NCBI GenBank assembly: GCA_029211065.1
Contig: JARGFK010000002.1
Location: 1-64,000, forward strand
Direction of reading: 5' to 3'
DNA from: Desulfobacterales bacterium
GTDB lineage: Bacteria > Desulfobacterota > Desulfobacteria > Desulfobacterales > JARGFK01
Length of the DNA: 64,000 nt
The position numbers were made by a program, and so were the translations under genes. Below the pieces are notes generated by a model. That model worked only from the letters and a program-made list of their open reading frames with translations, ran no database searches and was not told the origin of the DNA. Below, in pieces: positions 17,055 through 25,809 of the stretch. The stretch's first letter is position 1; each line of letters starts with the position of its first letter.

Positions 17055-18285
17055 CTATAATTTACACTCCGTGTAAGGTGTGGCAACCTGTATCAGCAGG
17101 GCGGAGATAAACATCAGACCGCCCAGATAGAGAAACACCAGGGTAAAGTTCCCACCGGAGCTATCCAGCAGATAGCCGCTCAGCCAAGGCCCCAGGGCTC
17201 CTGAAAAAAAACCAAAGGCGGTAAAAACCAGTCCGAAGATGGATCCGAAGTGCGCCATTCCGAAGCAGTCGCTCACAAACGGGGCGGATACGGCAAACAG
17301 GGTTCCAAACGCAAACCCCACGACGGCGGCCAGAACCGCCCAGCCAGCGAGACCATCCACGTGTGGAAACAGAAGATAGGCACAACCTGCCAGGAAAAAA
17401 GCGCTGCTCATGACCCGTTTCCGGCCGACCTTGTCCGAAAGAAAACCACTCACCAGGCGACTCGTGCCATTGGTGATATTAAATGCCATCAGCAGGACCA
17501 CCGCCTCTGCGCCGCCCAGCCCGCGGGCCATGCCGAAAGGTATCGACAAGGGTCACCATTGCAATACCGGCGGCGCCCACAAACGCATTGGTAAACCACA
17601 GCAGCCAGAACGAACGGGTCCCCAGGCTCTGCCGGATGGATAATGAAAGTGTACCGTCACCATGGGTGGGGGCGCCGGCGGCAGCGACCGGAGATGACGC
17701 AGCGGGCAGGCCAATGCCGGCTGCGGCGGCCAAACCCGCCAGCAGCAAGCTGATCCCCGCCAGCCGTGTCATGGTCATGTAGCCAAGGGATTGAAGCATA
17801 TGGCTGTAAACCGGCGCCATGAGGGCTCCGGACAGGCCGAACGACATGCTGACCAGGCCGGAGACAAGACCCTTTCGACCGGGAAACAGACGCTGCACGA
17901 CCATCAGCGGGGGTAGATAACAAAAGGCCGATGAAGCGCCCGTTAAAAAAGCCCAAAGATATACACCGTTCATGTGTGACGCCCGGCCGAGCATCATGAG
18001 GCTGGTCCCGTATATGATCGCGCCCATCCCCGCGATCCAGAATGGCCGCAGCCGTTCCTGCAGGCGCCCGATCAGGAACATATGCAGACCGGCTGCAGCC
18101 AAAACATAAAACAGAATTTGACCGGTTTCAGCCCTGCCGGCGTTAAAGGTCTTCTGCCAATAAGGCCCCATAACCCCCGGAAAACCGAAAATCAGAGAGC
18201 CGGGAATAAACGCCGTCAGGCAGGCTGCCAATAACACCCAATATGCCCGGTATTGCCGGTCCGGTTTAGAAGTCTGTAGGTTCAT
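17055..18285 (-). pseudogene. MFS transporter (oxalate/formate or monocarboxylate type) interrupted by a frameshift
   Basis: The N-terminal part (18285 down to about 17540) begins MNLQTSKPDRQYRAYWVLLA and contains ERLRPFWIAGMG, six or seven helices and the start of the second half, reaching VTLVDTF. From there the protein continues in the next frame as GMARGLGGAEAVVLLMAFN through VSGFLSDKVGRKRVMSS (the loop 8-9 signature) to the C-terminus at 17055. Removing one base of the AAA/TTT run near 17536-17538 joins the halves exactly (DTF-GMARG). Together about 410 residues, a full-length MFS protein. Either a real recent frameshift or a sequencing error. Confidence 0.8.
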
Positions 18286-18358
18286 CCCTCACCTCTGGTT
18301 CTGATCCGACCGATCCACTCCTTATTTGACCAAACCATGGAATCGAAAACCCAACGCG

Positions 18359-19399
18359 CTAAGGCTTCCCAAACAGATCCCCAAACATCGCTTCCAGTTC
18401 GTCCAGTGGAACCGGTTCGATTACGGCTCGGCCGATTTCCTGCAGCAAAACAAAATGGACCTTGTCTCCTTCTCTTTTTTTATCCCGTCGCAGGGCGTCC
18501 AGCAGTGCGTTCCCGTCAACCCCAATGCGGGCCGGCAGGTGGAGGTTGCCGGCCAGGCGGATCACCCTTTCAGCGGCCTCATCGGAAAGCAGCCCTTTTT
18601 TCTGTGAGAGTCTGCAGGCGGCCGCCATTCCCAACCCGACGGCTTCCCCATGGGTTACGCCGGTTATCTTTTCGATGGCATGGCCGAAGGTGTGCCCGAA
18701 ATTCAATATTCGCCGCTCGCCCCTTTCGGTTTCATCACGGTTCACGATGGCAGCCTTGAGAACGACAGACGCGTATACCAGTTGTTCGATCACCGCGGGA
18801 TCCAGTTTCAATGCTTTTTCATAAGCATTTTCAAGAAATTCGAAACAGGCCTCATCGCCGATGGCTGCGTGTTTGACGATTTCACCAAATCCGCTCAGGC
18901 GTTCTTTTTCCGGAAGCGTGGTTAAAAGCGCCGGATCACAGAGCACAAACTCGGGTTGCCGAAAAACCCCGATCATGTTCTTGTACCCCCGGAAATTAAC
19001 ACCGTTTTTACCCCCCACGCTGGCATCCACCTGGGCCAAAAGGGTGGTCGCTGCAAACCCGAACCGGACTCCGCGCAGATAGGTAGACGCCACGAACCCG
19101 GCAATATCACAGACCACCCCGCCACCGATGCCGACAATAAAAACGGCCCGGTCGGCTTCAAGCGCCACCAGCTGTTCATATATCTGTTGAACGGTGTTCA
19201 GGTTCTTAATGGCTTCGCCGGTTCCGATGCGGATGGTTTCACCCCGGGGAAACTGCTCCTGGTAAAGTTTCCCGACATGGGTATCGGTAATCACCACCAC
19301 TTTTTCAGACGGCGGAATATATTGGGAAAGATTTGCCAGCTTTTCTCCCACCATTATGGTGGATTTTCCGGTTTTTCCGCTGATCTCCAACTGCTTCAT
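18359..19399 (-). CDS. aroB: 3-dehydroquinate synthase
   Basis: Second step of the shikimate pathway: converts DAHP to 3-dehydroquinate using NAD and a divalent metal. 346 residues, normal length. The NAD-binding glycine motif is VGIGGGVVCDIAGFVAS, the substrate region ATTLLAQVDASVGGKNGVNF, and the metal ligands lie in SGFGEIVKHAAI, NFGHTFGHAIE and THGEAVGLGM. A GAGGG ribosome-binding site precedes the ATG. It lies 98 bases after aroF on the same strand and so probably falls under the same attenuator. Confidence 0.95.
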   Translation of the reverse strand: MKQLEISGKTGKSTIMVGEKLANLSQYIPPSEKVVVITDTHVGKLYQEQFPRGETIRIGTGEAIKNLNTVQQIYEQLVALEADRAVFIVGIGGGVVCDIAGFVASTYLRGVRFGFAATTLLAQVDASVGGKNGVNFRGYKNMIGVFRQPEFVLCDPALLTTLPEKERLSGFGEIVKHAAIGDEACFEFLENAYEKALKLDPAVIEQLVYASVVLKAAIVNRDETERGERRILNFGHTFGHAIEKITGVTHGEAVGLGMAAACRLSQKKGLLSDEAAERVIRLAGNLHLPARIGVDGNALLDALRRDKKREGDKVHFVLLQEIGRAVIEPVPLDELEAMFGDLFGKP

Positions 19400-19497
19400 G
19401 ATACCCTCACGGATGTATTGTGTGGTTGTCCAAATAATGTTCCCAAATAGCCGCCGTGTCGTTCCGGTTCAACCGGCACCTGTTTTTGACGATTGCT

Positions 19498-20535
19498 CTA
19501 CAAAGATGGTGCCGCTGTGTCTTGATGCTGGGTCTGCAGCAGTTTGTAAATCTGTTCCACCCGGCGGCATAACCTTTCAAACTGATCCGGGTAAAGAGAC
19601 TGCGCCCCGTCACTCAGTGCCTTGTCCGGCTCATGGTGAACTTCCACCATCAGCCCCTGGGCTTCAACCGCCACAGCCGCCTGGCTGAGGGGGATGACCT
19701 GGTCTCTGCGGCCGGCGGCATGACTGGGATCAACGATGATGGGAAGATGGCTTTCTTTTCTCACAAAAGGGACGGCCGAAAGATCCAGTGTGTTTCGGCT
19801 GTGGTGAACAAAGGTGCGAACGCCTCTTTCACATAATATAACCTGTGAGTTACCCCTTTCCAGGATATATTCGGCTGCCATCAGCCATTCTTCTATCGTT
19901 GCCGCCAGCCCCCTTTTCAGCATTACCGGTTTTCGGGACTGTCCGGCGCGGCGCAGCAGGCTGAAATTTTGCATATTGCGTGCGCCGAGTTGAATGACAT
20001 CCGTGTATGACTCGACCATATCAAAATTTTCATAATCCATAACCTCTGTAACGATCGGCATGCCTGTCAAATCCCTTGCCCGCGCCAGGATTTTAAGCCC
20101 CTCTTCTCCCAACCCCTGAAAGGAATAGGGCGAAGTCCGCGGCTTGAAGGCGCCGCCCCGGAACATGTGTGCACCGCATTTTTTCACCAGTTTGGCTATC
20201 GTCAGGGCTTGGGTTTCGCTTTCCACCGCGCACGGCCCGGCAATGATGCATAAATGACCTTTTCCAACGGTCACATCGCCAATGCGGACAATGGTATCGT
20301 CAGGCTGAAACTCACGGCTGACCAGCTTATACGGCCGGGTAACGGGGATCACGTCCTTGACCCCTGCCAGCCCCATAAACAGAGAAGCATCCACTGCGCC
20401 TTTGTTGTACAAAATGCCGATGGCAACCCGTTCTCCCCCGGGAATCGTTCGGGCCTGATACCCACGGGCTTCAGCAGCCGTAACAACGGCGTGAACTTCC
20501 CCGGTTGTTGCCGTTTTCTCCATTACAACCAACAT
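19498..20535 (-). CDS. aroF: 3-deoxy-7-phosphoheptulonate (DAHP) synthase, class I-beta with N-terminal regulatory domain
   Basis: Entry step of aromatic amino acid synthesis: phosphoenolpyruvate plus erythrose 4-phosphate to DAHP. 345 residues: a ferredoxin-like regulatory domain at about 1-70 (MLVVMEKTATTGEVHAV...), as in Thermotoga-type enzymes where it mediates Tyr/Phe feedback, followed by the TIM barrel. Active-site segments: IIAGPCAVES, MFRGGAFKPRTSPYSFQGLG, VIQLGARNMQNFSLLR, KPVMLKRG, VILCERGVRTF and IIVDPSHAAGRRD. The start has a strong AAGGAGGTGGT site. Its leader contains a Phe/Trp-rich reading frame and a terminator, so it is probably controlled by attenuation in addition to allostery. 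Confidence 0.95.
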   Translation of the reverse strand: MLVVMEKTATTGEVHAVVTAAEARGYQARTIPGGERVAIGILYNKGAVDASLFMGLAGVKDVIPVTRPYKLVSREFQPDDTIVRIGDVTVGKGHLCIIAGPCAVESETQALTIAKLVKKCGAHMFRGGAFKPRTSPYSFQGLGEEGLKILARARDLTGMPIVTEVMDYENFDMVESYTDVIQLGARNMQNFSLLRRAGQSRKPVMLKRGLAATIEEWLMAAEYILERGNSQVILCERGVRTFVHHSRNTLDLSAVPFVRKESHLPIIVDPSHAAGRRDQVIPLSQAAVAVEAQGLMVEVHHEPDKALSDGAQSLYPDQFERLCRRVEQIYKLLQTQHQDTAAPSL

Positions 20536-20607
20536 GATACCACCTCCTTGAGACTCAATTAATGATCAGAATAAAAAAGGCTCCGGCACCATCCACAGCC
20601 CTTAAAA

Positions 20608-20648
20608 AAAAAGAACCGTGGGAGTTGGGAGTTCCCACGGTTCTTTTT
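20608..20648 (-). terminator. Attenuator terminator in the aroF leader
   Basis: A perfect 16-bp stem (20608-20623 with 20633-20648) and a nine-base loop. Read on the minus strand it is followed by a run of U from the A-tract at 20604-20612. It lies between the leader peptide stop (20670) and the aroF start (20535), the position expected for a regulated intrinsic terminator. On the plus strand it also has a short T-run. Confidence 0.8.
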
Positions 20649-20669
20649 AAAATTTTTTGCTTTATTTGT

Positions 20670-20759
20670 CTATGTCGAAAAAAAACCGATGGCGCTCCCC
20701 GCGTTTTCAGAGATCCACCACCAGCGCCAAAAAAAACCTCTTGTTTTCGACCGAATCAT
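20670..20759 (-). CDS. aroF leader peptide (Phe/Trp attenuator peptide)
   Basis: A 29-codon reading frame starting MIRSKTRG, then FFWRWWW, and ending AIGFFST with a TAG stop at 20670-20672. Four of five consecutive codons around position 11-15 are Trp and two Phe pairs flank them, which chance would rarely give. AAGGAA lies about nine bases before the ATG. The Trp codons fall in the loop between GGCGCT and AGCGCC, so a stalled ribosome would break that stem. GGGGAG in segment 2 can pair with CTCCC in the terminator loop region, a possible antiterminator. Function is inferred by analogy with trp and phe leader peptides; no such peptide is known to me for this exact gene. Confidence 0.75.
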   Translation of the reverse strand: MIRSKTRGFFWRWWWISENAGSAIGFFST

Positions 20760-20801
20760 TTTCAAAATTTCCTTTTTTACGACGAATGACCGTCTTTGTA
20801 C

Positions 20802-20828
20802 TTATTAGAGTCGCTTCTTATTTGTCAA
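20802..20828 (-). promoter_or_regulatory. Probable promoter of the aroF-aroB transcript
   Basis: On the minus strand a perfect TTGACA (-35, at 20823-20828) is followed by TAATAA (20802-20807) at 15 bases, or ATAAGT at 17 bases. This lies about 40 bases before the leader peptide start, as expected for an attenuator-controlled operon. Confidence 0.5.
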
Positions 20829-20893
20829 GATAATTATGGCTTATTCCGAAACAGTTACCCTTCTGTTGCGGGGTAGACGCAGATCGCACATGT

Positions 20894-22468
20894 CTATTGA
20901 AACTCATTGATATGCTTTTTAATGCGCTCCCTTCTGATTTCAGGAATAAGTACCCAGGGACCCTGGCGATTCTCGATGTCCTGCAGCAAGTCCTCAAGGC
21001 CCATTTTTATTTGGTCCCGGTCGTTGTTGCTCTTTTTGCGGATCCGTTCAAACTCAATCAGAAAAATTATCTCCGCCCTATATTTCGGGGGCAGCGACAG
21101 CAATCCTTTAATCTGCCTTTGATCACGCTGCTGGAGGTTGCTGATCTGACTGCTGTAGACGGCTGCGAAATGGTTTAAAGCTTCTGTATAATTTTTTTCA
21201 TCAAAACGGCCAAGGGCCTGTTGGATTTCAGCGCCACTATCAACAACGCGCGGTGGCGGCGCAGATACGACGGGCGCTGGTGGTGCGGCCGGTTCAGCTG
21301 CAGGCTTTTGCGCCGCCGCCAGCGCCTGTTGCTGCTGTGTCTTTAGCGCCGCCTGAAGCTCGGTCGCTGCCGCGGTCTTCTCCGCTACGATAAACCCGAC
21401 TTCGATCCCGGGCGAAAGACCGGCGGCCTGCTGACCCGCTCGACTGTAAGCCGCCAGCGCCTCATCGATTCCCGCGACTGTCTGGGGCGCTTTTCCCAGC
21501 GCAAGGTCGCCTTCTTCCACCGTTTTAAAAAATGCCGTCAGACCCGTCGCCTGCGACTGCTGCGGACCCGATAGGCTCGCTGTTAACAGTCCCCGGCTGT
21601 CGTACAACCGGCTGCGGGCAGCCTCCCACTGCCCCGGCTTTAACCCTGACAATACTTGGGCAAACATCGTTGCCGCCAACCGCTCCTGTTCTATTTCAAC
21701 CCTGGTGATCGTATCCTGAAGCGGCGGTGATGCATCCGATTCTATCCGACCTTTTCCATGTGAATAGACCGCACGAACGCGATATGTGTCCACCTGCCCG
21801 CTTCTTATCGGAACAGCGACCGTTGTCTCTTCAACGGTTTGATAGGGTTTGTCATTAATAAAAACGTTATACTCGGTTGGCTGCTGAGCGGTTTGGGGTT
21901 GGCGCCAGCCGATCCGGTTCTTGTCGTTTTCCCGTTTAAGAGACAATTCCTCTGGTCTTGCGATCAGAAAGCTTGTTTCAACTTTATAAACGCGATTATC
22001 AAGCGTATAAACCACAGCGGCGTATCGCCCGATATTTTGGTCGCTGACATTATATTTGTTCGGATTTTGCAGGGGTACCCGGTCCATGCCAACATGGAAC
22101 TCAACATCCTTTCCGGTGTCAGCCGAATAAATCTTCAGCTTTTCATTATCAAGTGTTTTGATGATACCGTAGGTACGCTGGTAGGTGATCACTCCGGCCG
22201 CCTCTTTGGTCTGCATGGTCGGATCAAAAATTTGTTTTAAAATAATCAAATTCTTTATCAGTTGTTTTTCGACGCCGCTGCTTTCGGCCAGCTTTTTAAA
22301 CAGGAGATGAAATGGATAATCTTTATAGGCGCCCTTTTCGGCTTCAAAGGTTTCCCGGGTAATCAGCTCAATCCCCACCGCCGGTGAAAACGACAACCCC
22401 ACGAGGAAAAAGGCGGCAACAACGGCACGACCTGAAATACTTCGTATCCATGTTTTCATTTTTTTCAA
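20894..22468 (-). CDS. Secreted protein of unknown family, fifth gene of the vWA-ABC cluster
   Basis: 524 residues; no family recognised. N-terminal signal sequence (GRAVVAAFFLVGLSFSPAVG) points to export. The region after about residue 190 (IGWRQPQTAQQPTEYNVFIN, TYRVRAVYSHGKGR, then SDASPP) looks like a fibronectin type III-like beta domain. An alanine/glutamine/proline-rich linker follows (about 385-425), and the end has a TPR-like helix pair (FDEKNYTEALNHFAAVYSS) and a basic coiled segment. A TTG start at 22468 has AAGGAT six bases before it; the ATG three codons later is possible. It begins 25 bases after the ABC ATPase stop, so it belongs to that operon. Confidence 0.65.
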   Translation of the reverse strand: MKKMKTWIRSISGRAVVAAFFLVGLSFSPAVGIELITRETFEAEKGAYKDYPFHLLFKKLAESSGVEKQLIKNLIILKQIFDPTMQTKEAAGVITYQRTYGIIKTLDNEKLKIYSADTGKDVEFHVGMDRVPLQNPNKYNVSDQNIGRYAAVVYTLDNRVYKVETSFLIARPEELSLKRENDKNRIGWRQPQTAQQPTEYNVFINDKPYQTVEETTVAVPIRSGQVDTYRVRAVYSHGKGRIESDASPPLQDTITRVEIEQERLAATMFAQVLSGLKPGQWEAARSRLYDSRGLLTASLSGPQQSQATGLTAFFKTVEEGDLALGKAPQTVAGIDEALAAYSRAGQQAAGLSPGIEVGFIVAEKTAAATELQAALKTQQQQALAAAQKPAAEPAAPPAPVVSAPPPRVVDSGAEIQQALGRFDEKNYTEALNHFAAVYSSQISNLQQRDQRQIKGLLSLPPKYRAEIIFLIEFERIRKKSNNDRDQIKMGLEDLLQDIENRQGPWVLIPEIRRERIKKHINEFQ

Positions 22469-22493
22469 TTGTTATCCTTTTAATAAGTTGGGT

Positions 22494-23309
22494 TCAAATG
22501 GTAACGGCCGCTGCATTATCCAGTTCCCTGATCTTTTTTTTAAAAAAATTTTGGGGTGAATCGTTCGCATATATCTCAATGTGTCGGCGGCCAATCTCCG
22601 GCGGTCTGTTTTTCTGGCGGTTCTCCGTAACCGCACAAAGGGTGTCGACGAAACGAAACTGTGGATCGTTTTTGATTTCATTTCCCATTCCATGATCGAT
22701 AAAAAAAACGGTTTGCAGTTTCTGCCGATAGGCTTTCTCCAGAATTTCCCAAAAATAGTGCCGCCGTTCCGCGTCCAGATTTGAAAGCGGCTCATCCAGA
22801 AACCATACCGGTTTTTTTTCATCCAAAATGATATCCATCAGTATTTTCTGCTGCTGCCCGCCCGACAGCAAATCCGGATACTCCTGATATGAAAAACCGG
22901 CCTCTTTGCTAAGATCCGAGCCGTTTAAAATGGTATAATTGTCGCGGGTCGATACCGGCAGAAAAAAAGCCTTCTGTGGGAAAATACAAAATTGCCCTTC
23001 ACGTATCTTGGCAGCCTGAATATGATTAAATCCCGGCCGGTTGTACGCTTCCGCGTTGTAGGCGATGCGGCCGTTGTCGCCGGCGGCTTTTTTTCCGATA
23101 TTTCCGGCGGTCAGGGCCAGCATATTCAAAAAGGTGGTTTTGCCGGACCCGTTATCGCCGCAGAGGAAGTAGAACCCGCTTTTAAACTCCAGCTGGGGCG
23201 ATTGTGATGATGTAAACGTAATCGTAAACGCATCATCCCATTTTAAAACCAGTGGGAATTTAACGCTGAAACAGCTTTGCACGGCGCTATCGTCCTTTGT
23301 GAAGAGCAT
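22494..23309 (-). CDS. ABC transporter ATP-binding protein of the vWA-FtsX-like cluster
   Basis: 271-residue cytoplasmic ATPase subunit with all ABC motifs: Walker A GDNGSGKTT (51-59), Q-loop FPQK (Gln112), signature LSGGQ (148-152), Walker B VWFLDE (168-173), D-loop SNLD and H-loop FFIDHG (His206). It should therefore hydrolyse ATP. The N-terminus (about 45 residues before Walker A) is diverged. The gene overlaps the membrane-protein gene by 23 bases and probably powers it. Resemblance is closest to small export or LolD/MacB-type ATPases, but I cannot place it in a named subfamily. Confidence 0.85.
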   Translation of the reverse strand: MLFTKDDSAVQSCFSVKFPLVLKWDDAFTITFTSSQSPQLEFKSGFYFLCGDNGSGKTTFLNMLALTAGNIGKKAAGDNGRIAYNAEAYNRPGFNHIQAAKIREGQFCIFPQKAFFLPVSTRDNYTILNGSDLSKEAGFSYQEYPDLLSGGQQQKILMDIILDEKKPVWFLDEPLSNLDAERRHYFWEILEKAYRQKLQTVFFIDHGMGNEIKNDPQFRFVDTLCAVTENRQKNRPPEIGRRHIEIYANDSPQNFFKKKIRELDNAAAVTI

Positions 23310-24741
23310 ATAAATTCAGGGTATCTCCGGTAAACTGATTAAAACACCATTTATTAATCGGATAAAACCCCGCCGCCACCGCGATAAATGAAGCCAGCAG
23401 AGGCAGCAGCAGCGTAAGTCCGCCGCCGCTGCTATAGAGGTAAAAGAAATATCCTGTCAGAATCCCGCTTTTCACCATGAGCATGAGGCTCAACGGCAGC
23501 AGCCAGAATATGAACAATATCTCCTGCACGCGATTCTTGAACATGAGCAGGAAAGCGATTTCTGTTTTTAAATGAATAAAGGCAAACAGGGAAATCATAA
23601 AAGGAAACGCAATTCCCATGGATAGATCCGTCAGATAAAAATGAATGTGGTTGGCTTGAATATCATCATTTAGATTCTTGACCTTGTCCTGGAGGATTTG
23701 TGACTTTTCATAAGAAAACAGGTAGTGCCCGTTAAAATGCAGCTGGTTCAGATAGTCCATAAAGTCTTTTTTTATCCGGATATTCTGATACAAGAGCCAG
23801 TTCCAGTGCGGTTTAAGCAAACCGGGTATATATAAAGGCACATACCGGGGATAGATGTCGATGTCTTTGTACAGAGCCTTGCCGGTATATATCTCCGGAA
23901 CCTGCAAAAAAGCATTATCGGTTTCAATGGTGCCGTCAGGATTGGATAGGACGGAATGGAGCAGATCCATAATATCGGTGGTGTTGTCCTGCTGGATATG
24001 CGCCCAGATGTGCAGAAAGTTCATCGGGACAACGATCTCAACCCGGCTCAGATACAGATTGGGTTCATCCGCTTTATTCCCGGCCGTCCGCTTCAGGCTG
24101 TCAACCATTGTCTTTCTCACCGAATAGATAACGTCCTTTCTCTTATCGCGTGAAAGGGATCGAATCATATCGGCGATATCCACCAAGTCCGCCTTAAGGG
24201 TATCGTGCCGGTTTCGGACGGTGTCTTCATCCAGGCGGTTTCCATTATAATCCATATATTGATTTCTGACCCTGGATCGATAACCGTCCACGTGGTCCAC
24301 CGTATAAAATTCGGCAACCGCTTGGCGGAGGTTAAACATGCCATAGAGCAACAACATGGCCTCTTTTTCATCCGTGTCCGAACCGCTTTCCTGTACAGAA
24401 GGCAATAAAAAATGAATATACAGATTATTTTGATAAATAAAGGCTTTCTGAACGATATTCGCGCCAAGGTCCAGCAGCGGCTGGCGATGATTGTATAGAA
24501 ACCGTTCAAAATCGTTTACGCTGCGCATTCTTGTGAAAAAAACCTTAAAGGCTTTCTCTGCCAGAACTTCCGTTTTCAACGTTTCGGTTTTATGAAACTT
24601 CATGAGATAACTGCAGGTATTAAAGCCCATCATGAACAAAAAGGTAAAAACCAGAAAAACGAATCGTTTCCGCGTGGACTTTCGGAAAAGCATTTTCAGA
24701 CAAACGACCTGTAGTTTAAGAAAGTCCCTGCTGAAAAACAT
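23287..24741 (-). CDS. Divergent FtsX/MacB-topology membrane protein of the vWA-ABC cluster
   Basis: About 484 residues. A basic N-terminus (FRKSTRKR) precedes one membrane helix (about 27-46); a long hydrophilic, presumably periplasmic domain (about 47-365) follows, then three helices (roughly 370-390, 410-435, 440-462). Between the first two of these lies TEIAFLLMFKNRVQEILFIF, which recalls the cytoplasmic loop of FtsX/MacB/LolC proteins (EIGxLRAxGxxxxxI). With the ABC ATPase downstream this is the layout of a mechanotransmission (type VII) ABC complex. Start at 24741 is preferred; a TTG nine codons upstream gives 493 residues. Sequence of the external domain is not recognised. Confidence 0.65.
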   Translation of the reverse strand: MFFSRDFLKLQVVCLKMLFRKSTRKRFVFLVFTFLFMMGFNTCSYLMKFHKTETLKTEVLAEKAFKVFFTRMRSVNDFERFLYNHRQPLLDLGANIVQKAFIYQNNLYIHFLLPSVQESGSDTDEKEAMLLLYGMFNLRQAVAEFYTVDHVDGYRSRVRNQYMDYNGNRLDEDTVRNRHDTLKADLVDIADMIRSLSRDKRKDVIYSVRKTMVDSLKRTAGNKADEPNLYLSRVEIVVPMNFLHIWAHIQQDNTTDIMDLLHSVLSNPDGTIETDNAFLQVPEIYTGKALYKDIDIYPRYVPLYIPGLLKPHWNWLLYQNIRIKKDFMDYLNQLHFNGHYLFSYEKSQILQDKVKNLNDDIQANHIHFYLTDLSMGIAFPFMISLFAFIHLKTEIAFLLMFKNRVQEILFIFWLLPLSLMLMVKSGILTGYFFYLYSSGGGLTLLLPLLASFIAVAAGFYPINKWCFNQFTGDTLNLYALHKGR

Positions 24742-24812
24742 TTTCAGGTCTCGATGGGAAGTTGGCAACCGGCTGAGCGTCCGTCAAAAGCCCCCCCGGC
24801 CGGCACCGGGGT

Positions 24813-25688
24813 TTACCGGATGTCGTCATAGGACCATAGGGTTATCACTATCTTCCGGTTCATTCCGATTTCATATGCATAGCGCTTTATTTCTTCTGAA
24901 AATTTCTTGCCGAACCGCGACACGATGATGATCTGATCTGCAAAATCGGTGCCCAGGCGGGATTTAAGATTGTCCAGCACTTTTTGGTAATACGTCAGTG
25001 TTCCGTCTTCCAGGGAAAGCCCCATTTTATCGATGTCCAGCCCTTCGGCGGTCTGCAACGTTTTGAAATAGTAACTGTTGTAATGACCGGCTTCATAATA
25101 ATAAAAATGGGGGGTGTAGTCCGGATTTTTCAGCAGCACCTTCACGCTGCCGTAATACTTTCTTAAATCCACATCAAAACTGTTAAAGTCCAAAAACAAA
25201 AACCGTCTGGCCCCGCTTGGCAGACGGTCCGCTTCCAGCACGGGTTTTACCGGGACAACACTGGTGATGATCAAGAGGGGATAATATTCGTTGGGATCCA
25301 GTCGAACGTCCACCGCCCCTTCAACAATGCGATAATTGATGTTCTGCCGCTGCCGGTCATATTCAAATTCCAGTTTAAACCGGCCCGTGGCCTGATTTTT
25401 TACAATCAACTGAAGATCGTAGTTTCGCAGGTAGGACGGCGGATCCGCCACCCGCTCCCAATAGCCCAGTTCCCCCAGAGAGATGGACTCCTGTTTGGCG
25501 TTTTCAACCAGGGCGATATAGTTATATCCGGCGGTGGTGCCGGTTACCCCGACGCTGAAGGTTTTATTTTTATCGTTGCTTAAATTGATCTGCCGGTCTT
25601 TAAACAGGCCCTCGGCGCAAACATTTTCGGTGAGACCCCAGCAGGCAATTAAAAGGATCCAGAACCATTGAATCGGCTGCCTTTTCAT
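24813..25688 (-). CDS. Secreted protein of unknown family, second gene of the vWA-ABC cluster
   Basis: 291 residues with an N-terminal signal (IQWFWILLIACWGLTENVCA, cleavage near AEGLF) and no other membrane helix. The middle is rich in beta-strand-like stretches (YDLQLIVKNQATGRFKLEFE, LLIITSVVPVKPVL, ARRFLFLDFNSFDVDLRKYY). The C-terminus (FADQIIIVSRFGKKFSEEIK) resembles an alpha/beta fold. AAGGAAG precedes the ATG by six bases. It lies between the vWA gene and the membrane gene on the same strand. No function can be assigned beyond membership of the envelope complex. Confidence 0.6.
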   Translation of the reverse strand: MKRQPIQWFWILLIACWGLTENVCAEGLFKDRQINLSNDKNKTFSVGVTGTTAGYNYIALVENAKQESISLGELGYWERVADPPSYLRNYDLQLIVKNQATGRFKLEFEYDRQRQNINYRIVEGAVDVRLDPNEYYPLLIITSVVPVKPVLEADRLPSGARRFLFLDFNSFDVDLRKYYGSVKVLLKNPDYTPHFYYYEAGHYNSYYFKTLQTAEGLDIDKMGLSLEDGTLTYYQKVLDNLKSRLGTDFADQIIIVSRFGKKFSEEIKRYAYEIGMNRKIVITLWSYDDIR

Positions 25689-25809
25689 TTTCGTCTTCCT
25701 TTTATGCTGCTTAACGGATTTATCCGGCGGCTGAAACCAGACGTTATTTTATGAACAACCCGCGCCTTTCCCGGACGATGGTATACCAGACAACCCGATA
25801 CAATTACTG

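Noticed and set aside
20562-20789. Plus-strand frame over the aroF leader
   Set aside because: It runs through the terminator hairpin and poly-A/T stretches; the minus-strand leader peptide with its Trp codons and correctly placed terminator explains the region.
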